A model generated the notes under the pieces. The model saw only the letters and a list, made by a program, of their open reading frames with translations. It did not search any database and had not been told where the DNA came from. From contig CM072811.1 in assembly GCA_037013495.1 (NCBI GenBank), forward strand, positions 21,202,159 through 21,266,158: a DNA stretch of 64,000 nt. Reading direction: 5' to 3'. The stretch is from Hippophae tibetana (taxonomy: Eukaryota; Streptophyta; Magnoliopsida; Rosales; Elaeagnaceae). Of this stretch, positions 43,200 to 55,105 are shown piece by piece (the stretch's first letter is position 1; each line of letters starts with the position of its first letter). A program made the position numbers and the translations under genes.

Positions 43200-44740
43200 T
43201 ACATTGACATCTAAAATACTAGAAGGCACCTCACCCCTACACTTCACATTCTTACTCTTCATCAGCCCATACACTCTACAAAATTTAGCAAGTAAATCAA
43301 CATCCTTATTTCCCTATCTTCCAACCTAATGACTCTAAAAAAAAAGTAAGAGGGATAAATGGTGTACAATATCCTACAAAACAAGTACTAATCTCCAATC
43401 CGTAATATGTGTTACCCTAGCTATCCAATTGGAAACTAGTTAAGAATCAGTCTCAAAAGTTACCTTTCCCTAGCCATTCTCACTTGAAGCACAACAACTA
43501 GTAGCTCCAAGTTCTCCACACAAAAATAGTCTCATGACCACCACAAGCATCCATCAAAAACCTTCATCACTTTGGGCAATAACATATACTCCACATCTTG
43601 ACTGTTCTTTATCTATAGCAGTATCATAATTCACTTTAATCTACCCTTCCAATGAACTTTACCATTGAGTATTGCCATGATTTTCTAAACTTATACCAAC
43701 CACTTTAACATTAGCATTCATATACTCAACTGCCAACCTTATAGCTTGAGTGGAAACTCTAATACGATATAGAATTTATTCCCCAAAGATAAATTGATTT
43801 CTTCCAAGCCAAATAGACCAAAGCATGAAACAAAAACTAGTAGCAACCTTTTCATCACACTCAGGATGCCCTTTTAACTCAATAAACCTATGTTGTACCT
43901 AGTTTCCCATACATGACACATTCTTCATTTCAAAAGGGAAGTAAAGGCTTGATGCAAACCATGACCTTTTACTCCATTTACATTACAATAACATATTCTC
44001 TAGAGATTCAACACCTTTTATAAAAATTGGACAAAAGCTATCCTGAATCATCCATATCCTAAAAAGATTCTTTTTAGTAGGAAAACAATTACGCACAACC
44101 TTCCAGATAAACGTCCTCACCATAGGAGGAATTTTTGGCTTCCACAAATATCTCCAAAACTAAGCTTGAACATGGTTAGAAGAAGAAGTTCCACTCACAC
44201 CATACTCAAACTTCTCCTCATGCAATTTATGGTAGCATGCTTTTACATTGAACTACCCATTCTTATTGAACCTCTATACAAGCATATCAATCCTTATAAA
44301 ACATGAAAAAGGAATTATCCTAATAGAATTTGCAATAAAAGATGGGAAAAAATATTGAAGCAAATCCATCCTCTAAGTCCTAAGTTCAAGGTCAATTGAA
44401 TCGCTAACAAGATCAAACCCATCAATCATGTAATCAATGAGTAAACCTACTTCAACACGCCAAGGATCACTCTAAATGCTCACATGCCTACCATTGTCAA
44501 TGATCCAAACACGTCCATCCTTAAGAGTATCAAGCCCTTTATATAGGCTTTTTCATGACCAAGATTCTTTTTGTGAACATTTAGCTTTAGTAAGCTCAAC
44601 ATGGGGATGATATAGGCTTTTAAGAACTTTTGCCCACAAACCATTAGGCTTGCAAAACAAATTCCAAGTTTGCTTGGCAAGCATAACATAGTTAAATAAG
44701 TTTATATCCCTAAACCCAAGTCCATCCATCTCTTTTCTCC
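43200..44740 (-). pseudogene. LINE C-terminal part: zf-RVT and RNase H-like
   Basis: At 44553-44744 the minus strand encodes GLGFRDINLFNYVMLAKQTW and LFCKPNGLWAKVLKSLYHPH, the well-known plant LINE block GGLGFRDLxxFNxALLAKQxWRL. Further on (about 44170-43880) come LWKPKIPPMVRTFIWKVVRN, FPTKKNLFRI and later SFCFMLWSIWLGRNQFIF, the zf-RVT region and the W-x-x-IW-x-x-RN motif. RNase H-like remains to about 43300 are weak. Stops and frameshifts are frequent. Confidence 0.8.
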
Positions 44741-44999
44741 TCATTAATCTATCCTTCCAATACTAATGGACACCTTTTTCTTCCTTGGCTCTAGCCTACC
44801 ATAAGTGCATCAAAACACTCATAAGTCTATTGTAGACCTTCTTAAGGAGTTTAAAATCACTCATGATATACATAGGCAGAGCCTAGCCATAGTCTTAAGC
44901 ATTAATTCCTTACCACTAGTAGAAATGAGCTTGGTTTTCCAACCAAAAATTCTCTTATCTAGTCTTTCCTATAGGAGTGCATACAAGCTAGCCTTAGAG

Positions 45000-45900
45000 G
45001 CACCCTTATCAGTAGGTAACCCAAATATTCTTTATATTGGAGACTAGCATAACATGCATAGAGTTAGCCAATATTTTTTGCTTTTTAACATTCATATTCT
45101 TGCTAAAGATCATATTACTCTTTGATAAATTCACAAGTTGACCAGAGGTTTGACAGTAACTACTTATGCACTACATTAGGACTGCATAATTTTCACGATT
45201 ACCTTCTTCATTGAACAATGCATCATCAACACAGAAAATATAGTAAGAATAGAGTTATTTCTCTGAATAACCAACCTTTTAAATATGCCATTCCCATCTC
45301 TTTTTTGACATTTCGAGCAAGCACATCTGTCACCATTAAAAGAGGTATAAGGATAAGGGGTAACCCTATTTTATGTCCTTTTGACGTTTGAATTTTCGCA
45401 AGGGAAAGCCATTAAAGAGCACATAATAAGAGATAGTTTCCACACATCACATGATCCTTTCAATCCAAAGATCATAGAAGCCCAACTTATACATAAGAGC
45501 TTACATAAACTCTCACTCTACCCTATCATAGTCTTTTTTCATATCAGTCTTTAGAAAAAAATATCCCTTCCTTCCTTTTCAAGAATTTTAGATGATAGAA
45601 CACCTCATGAGAAATCACAATATTGTCCTAAATAGCCATTCCTCTAACAAAATATCCTTGCTTCTCTAAGGTTATATTCCTTGTGATTGGCTTGAATCGA
45701 TTAACCAATAATTTGGGAATGTTCTTATATATAAAATTACAAAGAGTAATAGGGCTAAAATGAATAAAAGCCTTGGGTTTAGAAACTTTAGGAACCAAGA
45801 AATGAAAGTCTCGTTCACTGATTCATGTAAGAAACCATTTTTGAAAAACAAATTCTACATATCAAGGACTATATCCTTATCTATTCTATTCCAATGTTTC
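45000..45900 (-). pseudogene. LINE reverse transcriptase core
   Basis: On the minus strand the blocks FSPITLCNFIYKNIPKLLVN (around 45740) and FLKTDMKKDYDRVE followed by a stop for Trp (about 45520-45565) can be read, then a GYPLSLYLFLMVTDVLARN-like block (about 45310). After these comes FCVDDALFNEE (about 45205-45240), where CVDD replaces the FADD/YADD catalytic box; the two Asp remain. The order matches plant L1 reverse transcriptase. Several frameshifts separate the blocks. Confidence 0.8.
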
Positions 45901-46419
45901 TAAAAAAAGGATCCTTATAAAACATCATGCCTAAGAGCCTTTAAGGTCCCCAACTCGAACATAACTTTCCTTACTTCTTGATTGATTCAATCACTAGGGA
46001 ATTAATCACATCCAAACAACTATCCACATAAACACATCCATTTGAGTTAAACATGCTACTAAAATGTTGAGTCAATCACATCAATAGTTGTTGGTTCACT
46101 CCATTGTTCCCCTTTATTATCTTTTATATTAGTAGTATGATTAAAGAGCCTTATTAACAAAACAATTTAATAGAAAATCTCATGTTTTATCACCAAATTT
46201 TAACCACTTCAACCTAGATATTTTCCCCCAATATATCTCCTCTCTCCTTCTCGACTCATCAATCTCAGCCATTAATATCCTTTTGTTGATCCCAAGTTAA
46301 GAACCCCAATTTTTATTCATCAAAAGGTTTAGCAACCAACTCCTTTATAACATACTAAGGGTTTCCTCTTAACTATTTACTCCATTGCCAAAGCCTATGT
46401 CTATAATTAACCAAACTCC

Positions 46420-47060
46420 TTAACATATGACCCATGCCATCGTTAACCACACACTTATATCATCCACAATCCAAAGTCTCTTCCTACCCTTCCTTCTCAT
46501 GCCATTTACCTTATATTTGAATCTTTTCTTGCCTTTTACCATATCAAAATCCAAACTCAAAACAAGCATATTTTGGTCAGAGCTTAAGATAGGTGGGAAA
46601 AACACCTCAAGATTATGACACTTTACAAGAACTACCTCATTAGTAAGCACCATATTTAATCTCTCTTGGATGAAATCCTCAAGCTCAAGACCATTTTTCC
46701 AAGTAAACAAAACTTCTATTGGCCTTGACCTACATGACCTCAAAATTATTGACGAAACTCCTAAACTTGCTAGCATGATTATGATCAAATTCCCTACCTT
46801 TTTTCTTCTCATCACTACTCAAGATTCATTAAAACAACTAGCCAGAATCCAAGGATGAATAATTTCCAAGTTAAAGTTAGCAATTCTTTCAAATTATTCT
46901 AGTCTTGTATTATCATCGCAATGGCCATAGACTATAGTAGCTCTATCAATACCAACAATCTCCATATCTATAATAGTATCATTACTATAAATTTTGGCAA
47001 TCTAGATATGATCCATCCATATGATCACCATTCCACGAGCACTTACTCTAGTAGGATTAT
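46420..47060 (-). pseudogene. LINE APE-type endonuclease relic
   Basis: The open part 46420-46815 encodes PIEVLFTWKNGLELEDFIQERLN and SSDQNMLVLSLDF, matching the FTWxNxRxGxxxIQERLDR and SDHxPLLL motifs of plant LINE endonucleases (His of SDH is Gln here). Upstream blocks ARGMVIIWMD, ATIVYGH and PWILASCFNES correspond to GGIALLW, VYGxP and PWLLIGDFNE. In the last, the catalytic Asp of GDFN is not conserved. Endonuclease activity is not expected. Confidence 0.8.
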
Positions 47061-47590
47061 CAATATAGAATTGTGAGAATCCCAATCTTTTCCTAATGCT
47101 TGTTTCCAGTAAGTAAATGATTATAGGACTAAACTCAATGCTTTAAAAGTCTAATATGTTTCACCCTTATCGATTTCATGATAATTACAAATCAAACATC
47201 ACATTATTTCATCGAAAACAAGGAAAATTGTACAAGGATAGAGACAAGATCCAAAGAACATCATCTTGGATAGTAACAAAATCACCACCAAAAAATTGCT
47301 AATAGTAATCACAATTGAAATTAAGGAGATTTCCTTACAAAAATTACCTATTAGATTGAGTAATAGGAAAGGTCCATTTTCCCACCACTTCTCCAAATTT
47401 AACCACAAAGAGAATCAATCACCTAACGTAACTAGAAAATTACTTACCATTGTTGAATCAAAAGCAAGCTGATCACACTCCTTGATGATTGCAGAGGAAA
47501 AAGAAAGAAAATTCTAGTTGATTATCGAGAAAATGAAAGAAAATATTTTGGCAAGAAAGTTAGTTGGAAGAGAGAAGAATAAGCTTAGTT

Positions 47591-48954
47591 ATCACATCTA
47601 GAAATTTCATTTTTTAATAACTCAATTTTTATATAATTAAGACTACATAGGAGTAACCATGAATACAAACTAAAACATCAAATTGTAAAGCTTATCCAAG
47701 TAACTCTTTTTTAATACATTGTATAACAAACATGGCAAAGAGAAAAGACTATGTTGGGTATCCTTAATGAATTTATTTTGGAACACCATTGTTCAAGAAT
47801 TCTAGTTTCCATCTGGTAGAAGTTCATACTTAATTTTGAGTTGCAAGTAAAGTTGATATCCATGAAGAACATGAGAACTTCACTAACCATTAATTATTTC
47901 TATTACTTATACTTTACTTCATAAGATTGAAGAATAGTAGTAAATGTATTAGCAACGTAACTACACCATCATTCAAAATATATTCAAAATATAATTTTCT
48001 TCAACTTTGTTCTTGAAATCATCATAAATATCTATGGTCACATCAATGGAAGAGTATTCTCATTTTCCAAACATCATGTTTAGTTGATTATGGATCAAAA
48101 AAGTGACATATAGTCTCAAATTCTTATGTTAGTAGGCACCCTAATATGATCATTCTTGTTGAAAGGTCCTAAGAAGACTCTATAACATTTCTTTTTTCCA
48201 TTATAGTTTCAAATAACCATATCTAACCCCAGTCAATCGCATCCTCAGTAATATACACATTCTAACTAAATTTTGAAAATTCCATAATTATAGCTAGTTT
48301 TTAAAGAAATCAATAGAAATTATGACATTAGGATATAGTGAAAATAATATTAAATCTTAGATATAGGAAAGAGCTTCATGCACCATAAGTTCAAGCACCT
48401 CATTCTTCTCAAACCTTTGGATGAAAGTGTATTTTTCCAAATAATTGAATAGATAATCCATAACCAACATCAAAAATCATATTGTTGAGACGTTAAGGAT
48501 ATATATAGATATAATTGAATAGAATTTTTTTCTTGGTGAAACAAACTTGAAATTTTAAGACTTAAATTTAGAATTTATATTACAAAACCAAAATGTAGGA
48601 AGCTTAAAAATAGAGAAACATGAATCTAAAAAAAAAACTTGATCAAACTTGAAGAGAATATAGACCAAAAAATGTCAATAATAGACACAATAGTGAACTT
48701 GTAGTTGAGGTGAAAAGGGGAGCAAAAATTGAGATTAAACATGTGAAGTATAGAGCTAAAGACTAAATTGGAGATATAATTGCTAAATTTATCTAAGAGA
48801 AATCAAATAGAAATAGAAAAAAATAGTTAAAAAACATCCAAAGAATCAAAGCTCCCAAAGAGAGGCAGGGAAAACAAAGAAATTAGAGCAAGAAATGGAA
48901 AAATCTAACTAGATCGAGAAAAACCAAAAGAGAAGCTTGTGGTTATGTGTTAGA
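47591..48954. other. Noncoding stretch, possibly decayed pol-like DNA
   Basis: No confident assignment. On the minus strand short blocks such as FEKNEVLELMVHEALSYI (about 48400) are open but match nothing I recognise. It lies between the LINE 5' end and the inverted half of the copia element. Confidence 0.35.
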
Positions 48955-49210
48955 CAAAATCTAATCTAAAAAATATTGATGTGGATGACCTAATCTATCA
49001 TGTCACACAACTCCATTAACAAGAGCCGTATTAGATTCAACTAGGTGTGCTGATAGTAAGGTAAAAGAGTTACTGAATATGATTAAAAAATTGTAGAGTT
49101 GGGCTTCAGTTCCTTCCTCTAGTATAATTCTCTTGTTTTCCAAATCCTTAATAGAAAAAATTAAGAAAGTATTCAATAGAGACTCTATTTTCATCACAAA
49201 TTTTCATTAC
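48955..49210 (-). pseudogene. Copia GAG-pre-integrase relic
   Basis: The minus strand encodes EEGTEAQLYNFL at about 49090-49125 and, after a stop, HDRLGHPHQYFL near 48985-48955. This matches the LWHxRLGHPS motif of the GAG-pre-integrase domain. Homology breaks off there, at the inversion point. Confidence 0.7.
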
Positions 49211-49379
49211 AAATACAAGATTTTTGGCTAGATGAAGGACATATAAGAGTTCCTATAAGATCAAGGCATGTTTACTTTCAGACAAGAAAGACCAGTGTTA
49301 GAAATAGGAATAAACAGTCCATTATCTAGCATCACTAAGCCATTTCTAGCATAAGCCATAGTATCTTGAAGAATGACTT

Positions 49380-49760
49380 TTCACCAATTAGGTGATGAGT
49401 AGCTCATGTGCCTAAAAACCAAGGTTGAGAAGGAGTCACAAATTGTGGAGTTACAAGTATATAAGGTGTTACAGATGAAGACACATTAAAATATGCTTGA
49501 TCTCTTAAGGAAACTTATTCATAATGTTCTTGAGGAGGCATATTACTTGAATTTCTTTGATTGAACTTTAATAAATAGTAAACAACATTGTGATCTTTCT
49601 TCTCGGAGATCTAACATTTTTCTTAATAACCACATTTTCCACTTTTTTTTGGCTTGAAGTCTTATCATGGAGCATTACCTATTGGTCTAAAATTTTGTGA
49701 TTAAGGTGAAGGATAAGGAAATGAAGTTTATGAACCAAAAACTTGTTGAAAAAAAGATCT
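49380..49760 (-). pseudogene. Copia protease and zinc-knuckle relic
   Basis: The minus strand reads PWFLGT, stop, ATHHLIGEKS, which aligns with WYPDSGATHHLT of copia proteases. The catalytic Asp is Gly and the Gly of D-S-G is a stop. Upstream, KCGY then a stop and a cysteine-poor remainder mark a decayed CCHC knuckle. Non-functional. Confidence 0.65.
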
Positions 49761-49989
49761 AGGTTTAGACATGTATTGAGTAGTAGACGAATTATATTGA
49801 GGTCTAGTGAAATTATCTTGAATCAAAGTATTATTAGAGGAATAGAGGTTCATTGGTTCAATTTTTTTCCTAATCTATACTAGTTATGAATACATATTCT
49901 ATCTGTGGTACTTTTTGGAAATAGTAATGTTTGTAATTAAAGACATATACTCAAAGTGCATACATAACTTGATCTTTTTGTGAGAGCTC

Positions 49990-50545
49990 ATTGCTAGGTG
50001 CTATTATTTTATCTATTAAATACTTTAAACAATTGATATATTTATCCATTGACAAGCTAACTTTCTATATTGTCTCTAATTTCCACCTCAATTGCAACAA
50101 GTTTTCTCACAAAAAATTTAAGAAAACTTTTTGTAAGCTTAAGCCAATAATCACTAGTAGTTTTCTTTATTCATCAAGTATGTCATATAGAATTGACTAA
50201 CAAATATGTGGATCCAATTCTTTACCATTGTATCTAATTTATCCCAAAGCTTAAACTCAGGATTAGAAACCAAAGTTGAATCGCTATCTAATTATGGAAA
50301 AAATGAGAAGCTACTTTTGAAGTTTCATTAATGAAACCTTATAGATTATAAATTCGAATTACATGCAACAATTGTTCTCTCCAAAGTAGATAATGGCTTC
50401 AATCTAACCTAATCTTGAAATTAGGATTTACTGGATAATTCTACATTGCTACACCATCAACTGAAAGAGTTGAAGATCTCATAGATGAGTATAGCAACTT
50501 TGAGCCTGTATCAATTGGAGTTAATGGAGGTTCCTACATCAATGA
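49990..50545 (-). pseudogene. Copia gag relic
   Basis: Minus-strand blocks NPNFKIRLD, HYLLWREQLLHVIRIYNL and GFI, then SFGIN and later FVRKLVAIEVEI, follow the copia gag pattern KLxxxNFLLWRxQVLxxIRGxxLxGF. Frame is broken by many stops. Confidence 0.65.
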
Positions 50546-50546
50546 C

Positions 50547-50558
50547 ATTCTGATACCA
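50547..50558 (-). promoter_or_regulatory. Primer binding site of the inverted copia half
   Basis: The minus strand reads TGGTATCAGAAT directly after the LTR end (GTTTCACA), matching the initiator-Met primer for ten of twelve bases. Confidence 0.75.
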
Positions 50559-50788
50559 TGTGAAACTAGAAGCAAATCAGTATGAACAAAAGAAAAAAAA
50601 ATGAAGGAAGAAGCTAAACAATACTCTTGTATTAATGGAAAATCAACACACAAACAGTATGTATACAATAGCTATTTATAGAGCTCACTTACATAAAATC
50701 ATCACTACTTTTAGCCAAAGACTTTACACGTGATAATACTAAACTAACCAACACCTCACCTCACATGGGAAATATGATTTTGTCTACT
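50559..50788 (-). repeat. Copia 5' LTR (inverted)
   Basis: The minus strand runs from about GACAAAATCATATTTCCCATG to GTTTCACA (border motifs). It is the inverted counterpart of 53392-53626, with a TATA-like CTATAAATAGCT at about 50671-50682. Confidence 0.75.
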
Positions 50789-50883
50789 TTTGATTCTCAT
50801 ACACCTTCTACTTTGTTATGAATTTTTTAGTTCCTATCGTATGAGTGAATCACATAGATTACCACTTTAGCATGTAACATAAG

Positions 50884-51580
50884 ATTAGCTAATGCATTTG
50901 ATGTTGTTCATTTTGAAATTTAAGGCCCATCTCCTATACTTGTTGCCACAAGTGCCATATTTTTAATTCTCTTTGTTGATGATTGTTCTAGATATCAATT
51001 GTTATACCTAATGCATTCTAAGGATCAAGTTTATAATATTTTTGTTCACTTAAGGCAGTCATTGAAAAGGAAGTTTGGTGTCATGATTAAATAAATCCAA
51101 AGTGATAGAGGGACAAAGTTTCTTAAACTTTCACCTTTTCATTTTTCCAAAGGTTATCATAGAAGGATTTCATGCCCTTATACACACTTATAAAATAGGG
51201 TTGTTGAAAGAAAGAATAGACATATCATAGAAACTAGACTATCTCTTCTACTAAGAGGTGGTGTGCCTTTCAAATATTAGAATTGTGCTTTTGCGCAATT
51301 GTTTATCTTACAAATAGAATTCCTTTAGAAACTTTTCATAAAGACCTTTTGAACTCTTTATTGGCTATTTATGTTACCCTTTCTTGCATCCTTATAATTC
51401 AAACAAGTTGGAACCTCATTCCCTTCCTTGTGTTTTCGTAGAACATCATTATGATTACAAGGGTTATGTTTTTCTTGAACATATTTCTCAAAAAATGTAT
51501 ACATCCACTCATGTTAATTTTGATGTATTTACTTTTCTTTTTCTTTATCCTTCTAACTCTACTAGTGTACCTTAAGATCA
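50884..51580 (+). pseudogene. Copia integrase relic
   Basis: Starts with FDVVHFEI and GPSPILVATSA, then FVDDCSRYQLLYLM, IQSDRGTKF and VVERKNRHIIETR, the D, D, E-bearing blocks of a copia integrase core (the last acidic residue lies in VVERKNR). The C-terminal piece 51384-51575 encodes HPYNSNKLEPHSLPCVF and YKGYVFLE, the usual RPYNxxKLxxRSxxCVFLGY motif. Several stops break the frame. Confidence 0.8.
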
Positions 51581-51999
51581 TTCTTCCTCTTATTCTTCTA
51601 AGTTCTTTGTTCAAGTACCAGCTTTTTAGTCTGTCAATAATACCCCCATTGATTCTTCATATCATTCTTCTTCTATTTTTCATCTCTCTTTTTCCTGCTC
51701 TTTCTCATAATTCTCAATTTAGTCCATCCTCTTCTAATCTACCAATACCTATTGTCTAGACCCCATTTCTCCATTTTTCTACAGCTAATACATATCATAT
51801 AATCACTAGGCTCAAGGACGGCAATCAAAAACCTAAAGCATACATTGTAGCTTTCACTGTTGAAATTCTTCCATAACTTAACACGTATGTTGCTTCTACC
51901 AAGCACCTTGAATGGGTTGTAGCTATAAATAAAGAATAAGAGGATTTACTTAGCAATTTCACTTGTTCCCTCACCTCCTAATGGGAAGATAATATGCAA

Positions 52000-52620
52000 T
52001 AAATGGATTTATCATGTTAAACTCATGCCTAATAGATCATTGGAAAAGTACAGAGCCAGACTTGTGGCAAAAGGTTATGACCAAACCAAGGGAATAGACC
52101 TTTAGTTCTATTTCCAAGCTCACAATCATTCAAATTGTACTAAATTTAGCACTCTTTCATGATTAGAAAGTTAAAAAATTGTCTACAAACAATAATTTTC
52201 TTAATGGTGATATAGAAGAGGAAGTATATACATCTCAACCTTTGGGTTTTGTTAACTCTCAAAAGCCACATTATTTATGCAAACTTAAGAAAGCTCTACA
52301 TGGGCTAAAACAAGCTCCTAGGTCTTGGATCAAGAAACTGAGTACCTTCCTACATCAGTGGGGTTTTAAACTTCCAATGTAGACACTTATATGATGGCTT
52401 TTAGGTAAGGTAAGGATATGCTTATCTTCCTCACCTATGTAGACGATATCCAAGTGACAGGGAGCAATTCAACTCTTATTCAACAAATGATTATTGATCT
52501 TTATCGGTTATTTTCCCTCAAAGACCTTGGGTCACTTAGCTTCTTCCTTGGTATAGAACTGAGTAGAATAACAGATAGTTTCCATTTTAGTCAATACAAG
52601 TACATTTAACAACTACTTGA
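52000..52620 (+). pseudogene. Copia reverse transcriptase relic
   Basis: Blocks KPMPNRSLEKYRARLVAKGY-like at about 52020-52080, then NNNFLNGDIEEEVYTSQPLGF and LCKLKKALHGLKQAPRSW (52179-52360) are diagnostic of copia reverse transcriptase. FLTYVDDIQVTG (52418 onwards) is the catalytic YVDD box, and FSLKDLGSLSFFLGIEL follows. Stops occur between the blocks (for example at 52381 and 52607). The catalytic Asp pair is retained but no continuous frame exists. Confidence 0.9.
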
Positions 52621-52869
52621 CAAAGCATAACTTGAAGATTCTATATCAATTTGCAGCTCTTATGTCCATTAATACTAATCTTTCTAAGTATGATGATGAT
52701 TTGCTTCAATATCCCACATTATGTAGAATATTGGTAAGAGCTTTGCAGTACTGCATCATGACCAGACCATATATTTCCTTTACTATAAACAATTATGCAT
52801 GTATTTTCATTCACTTACCTCTATTCATTGGAAAGTTGGAAGCATCTCCTAAGGTGCCTTAAGTGTAAT

Positions 52870-53340
52870 CCTACCCATGGAATAATGATGCATAAGTCTG
52901 ATGCTCTCTACATTATTTCCTACATTGATGTAGATTGGGCCTTCTGTCATAATGATAGAAGGAGCACTAGTGGACATTGCATTAATCTTGGAAATAGTTT
53001 GATATCTTAGGGATTTAGAAAACAAAAAGTGGTTTCAAGGTCTTCTATTGAATCAGAATTCAGAGCCCTGGTTAGACAATTTATGAAGTAATTTGGGTGA
53101 AGTAAGTACTTGATATTTCATGCAAACCTACTATTTCTCCTATTCTTTATTGTGATAATATTAGTGCAAGGTATCTTATTAAAAACCTAGTCTTCTAAGC
53201 TTAATATAAACATATGGAAATCGAATTCCACTTCATTTGAGAGAAGGTTATGAATAATGAGCTCATAATTAAGTACACTCATACTCAAGAGTAGCTAGTA
53301 GATATCATGACCAAAGCATTACCCTCAGCTTGTTTTCAAG
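52870..53340 (+). pseudogene. Copia RNase H relic
   Basis: YIDVDWAFCHNDRRSTSGHC, then KVVSRSSIESEFRALV, KHMEIEFHF and REKVMNNELIIKYTHTQE can be read, followed by DIMTKALPSACFQD. These are the standard copia RNase H blocks (DADWAGxxxDRRSTSGYC, SRSSxEAEYRALA, TKHIEIDxHFVREKV, DIxTKALP). Stops and frameshifts interrupt them. Confidence 0.85.
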
Positions 53341-53391
53341 ACACACATGTCAAGCTCATTGTCCTTCCTCAAGCATGAGCTTGAGGGAGAA

Positions 53392-53626
53392 TTTTAAGCA
53401 AAATCATATTTCCCATGTAGGGTGTGAGGTGTTAGTTAATTTAGTGTTGTCACGTGTAAAGCCTTTGGCTGAAAGTAGTGATGGTTTATTATAAGCGAGC
53501 TCTTAAATAACTATTGTATACACACTATTTTTGTGCGTGATTTTCCATCAATACAAGAGTATTATTTAGCTTCTTCTTTCTTCATTTTCTATCTTCAATT
53601 CACACTGATTTCCGTTTGGTTTCACA
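53392..53626 (+). repeat. Copia 3' LTR
   Basis: Follows a purine-rich CTTGAGGGAGAA. It begins TTTTAAGCAAAATCAT, contains CTCTTAAATAACTATTG in the promoter-like part, and ends GGTTTCACA. Matches the inverted LTR at 50559-50788 over its length. Confidence 0.75.
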
Positions 53627-54564
53627 CTATGGAAAATGAGATATCTCTTTCGATTGTTGAAAATAATTGGCTAAAGATGACATTTCAAAAGAAGAAGAAT
53701 GAAAATAAAAAATAATGAAGCTAGAATATATGAAAATTATAGAAATGGTGGATAAAGGGTGAATTTGAAGCCCTAATAGAGCTCAACCCCCAAGTCTCTT
53801 CTTATGTTAAGATTACCATATCTAATAAATATTATTTTTTGGTCATAAGGAAATGAAAGAAACCAAACTTTTGATTTCAAATAATATCATAACACTTGTT
53901 GATCTAGGTATTGAAGTACACAAGAGTAGATGCATAAAAGAGAAAATCATGAAACAATGGGCATAGACTAAAGTTGATGTGGCATAAAATGCAACTATCT
54001 AGGGCATGATATAGGTGAGTACACAAAATAAAGTGAGATAAAAATAATTTAAAAAAAACATTGTATTATGTTTTTGCAAATAGATTTTGGGAATAGTCTA
54101 TAGTTGAATCTTAATTATCTTAAGGAAGAATGTGCACATGTTCCATTCAATTTACGAGGAGGCTAGCCTTAGAAGTTTGAAGGTATCAAGAAATCACATT
54201 CATGCTAAAAAGGTATATCAGTATTCTAATTAAACTAAAAATACTATAAGTATTATATTTTTAAGTTATTATAGATATAAGCATACCATAGCCTCTTTAT
54301 AGGTGGAATATCATTTTTAACCCCCTCTATGTGGTGTACAATGTAAAAAATATATATTTAATACATATTTTAAAAAGAAATATACATATATTTTTTAATA
54401 ACTTAAAAAATATAATATTTAGAGGTTAAAAGTAAAACAAGTTAAGTAACTATATCATATAAAAATTGGAGGGAAAAATGTTTTCATTGAGATTGAACAT
54501 ATTTAATTGGTCAAATCCACACATTCCATCCATCAATCATTACTAAAATAAATACATATGACCT
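53627..54564. other. Noncoding stretch with a small inverted repeat
   Basis: No gene recognised. TATTATATTTTTAAGTTATTA near 54258 and TAATAACTTAAAAAATATAATA near 54397 (both within 22 bases) are inverted complements with one difference, giving a possible stem over about 160 bp. Confidence 0.4.
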
Positions 54565-55105
54565 CACTTTTTAGTGGTAACTATAGGTCTATAGCCACAT
54601 TTATAAAAATCGAGACTTAAGTGAGAGAGACCATAGATTATTACCTATAGCCTCGATCTTTCAATAACCGAGGTAATAGGGTATGTCTATGGCCTTGATA
54701 AAATCAAGGTCATAGACATACCCTATGGCCATAAATTTAAATAAAAATGCAATTATTAATTACAATATTAAAATTAAAAATGCAATTACATTTGAGATTT
54801 TATACACTAAAATATAATAAAACCATACTTGCTAATTCTAATATTTATCATGACTATGAAGAATAGTCTTACTATTACAAACTAAATTTTTACTATTACA
54901 ATAATTTATAATTGTACTTCTACAAAGCATTTATAAGTGTACTTCTTCAAATCAACATAATCAAGTCCACAACAACTTCAATAGAAGTGTAAAGACAAGA
55001 AAAATACCATAGCTACTGGTATACTAGTATGTTGGCACTATTGGTGCTAGTGTGTTGATACTGCTAGTGCTGGTACTGCTACTGTGAAGCTGCTGATGCT
55101 ACGAG
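54565..55105 (+). repeat. Arm A, left
   Basis: Inverted counterpart of 58830-59550. Shared blocks after the palindromic units are AATGCAATTATTAATTACAA, TAAAACCATACT/TAAAACCTTACT, TTATAAGTGTACTTC, AATCAACATAATCAAGTCCA and AGAAGTGTAAAGA. It ends in a GCTAGTG/GCTGGT-rich repeat at 55010-55105. A palindrome at 54681-54721 has 19-bp arms with one mismatch. Confidence 0.8.

Larger units (their letters stand above)
43130..47590 (-). mobile_element. LINE (non-LTR retrotransposon) relic
   Basis: The minus strand from about 47590 to 43130 shows the plant L1-type ORF2 order: APE-type endonuclease, reverse transcriptase, then the zinc-binding RVT segment and an RNase H-like tail. It ends in an A-rich tail (minus strand TAATAAAGTTTCTATTACTAAGAAAAAAA; adjoining motifs) at about 43155-43130. 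Many stops and frame changes are present. The 5' limit is uncertain and no target-site duplication was confirmed. Confidence 0.85.
48955..53626. mobile_element. Copia element with its 5' half inverted in place
   Basis: The left part (48955-50788) reads on the minus strand as 5' LTR, primer site, gag, zinc-knuckle remains, protease and GAG-pre-integrase. The right part (50884-53626) reads on the plus strand as integrase core, reverse transcriptase, RNase H, polypurine tract and 3' LTR. No domain is duplicated, and the join falls between GAG-pre-integrase and the integrase core. The two LTRs (50559-50788 and 53392-53626) are recognisably alike in inverted orientation. The simplest reading is one element whose 5' half flipped. 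All coding regions are broken. Confidence 0.8.

Noticed and set aside
51399-51759. Minus- and plus-strand open frames overlapping the copia integrase tail
   Set aside because: Shadows of the copia integrase reading at 51384-51575, without motifs of their own.
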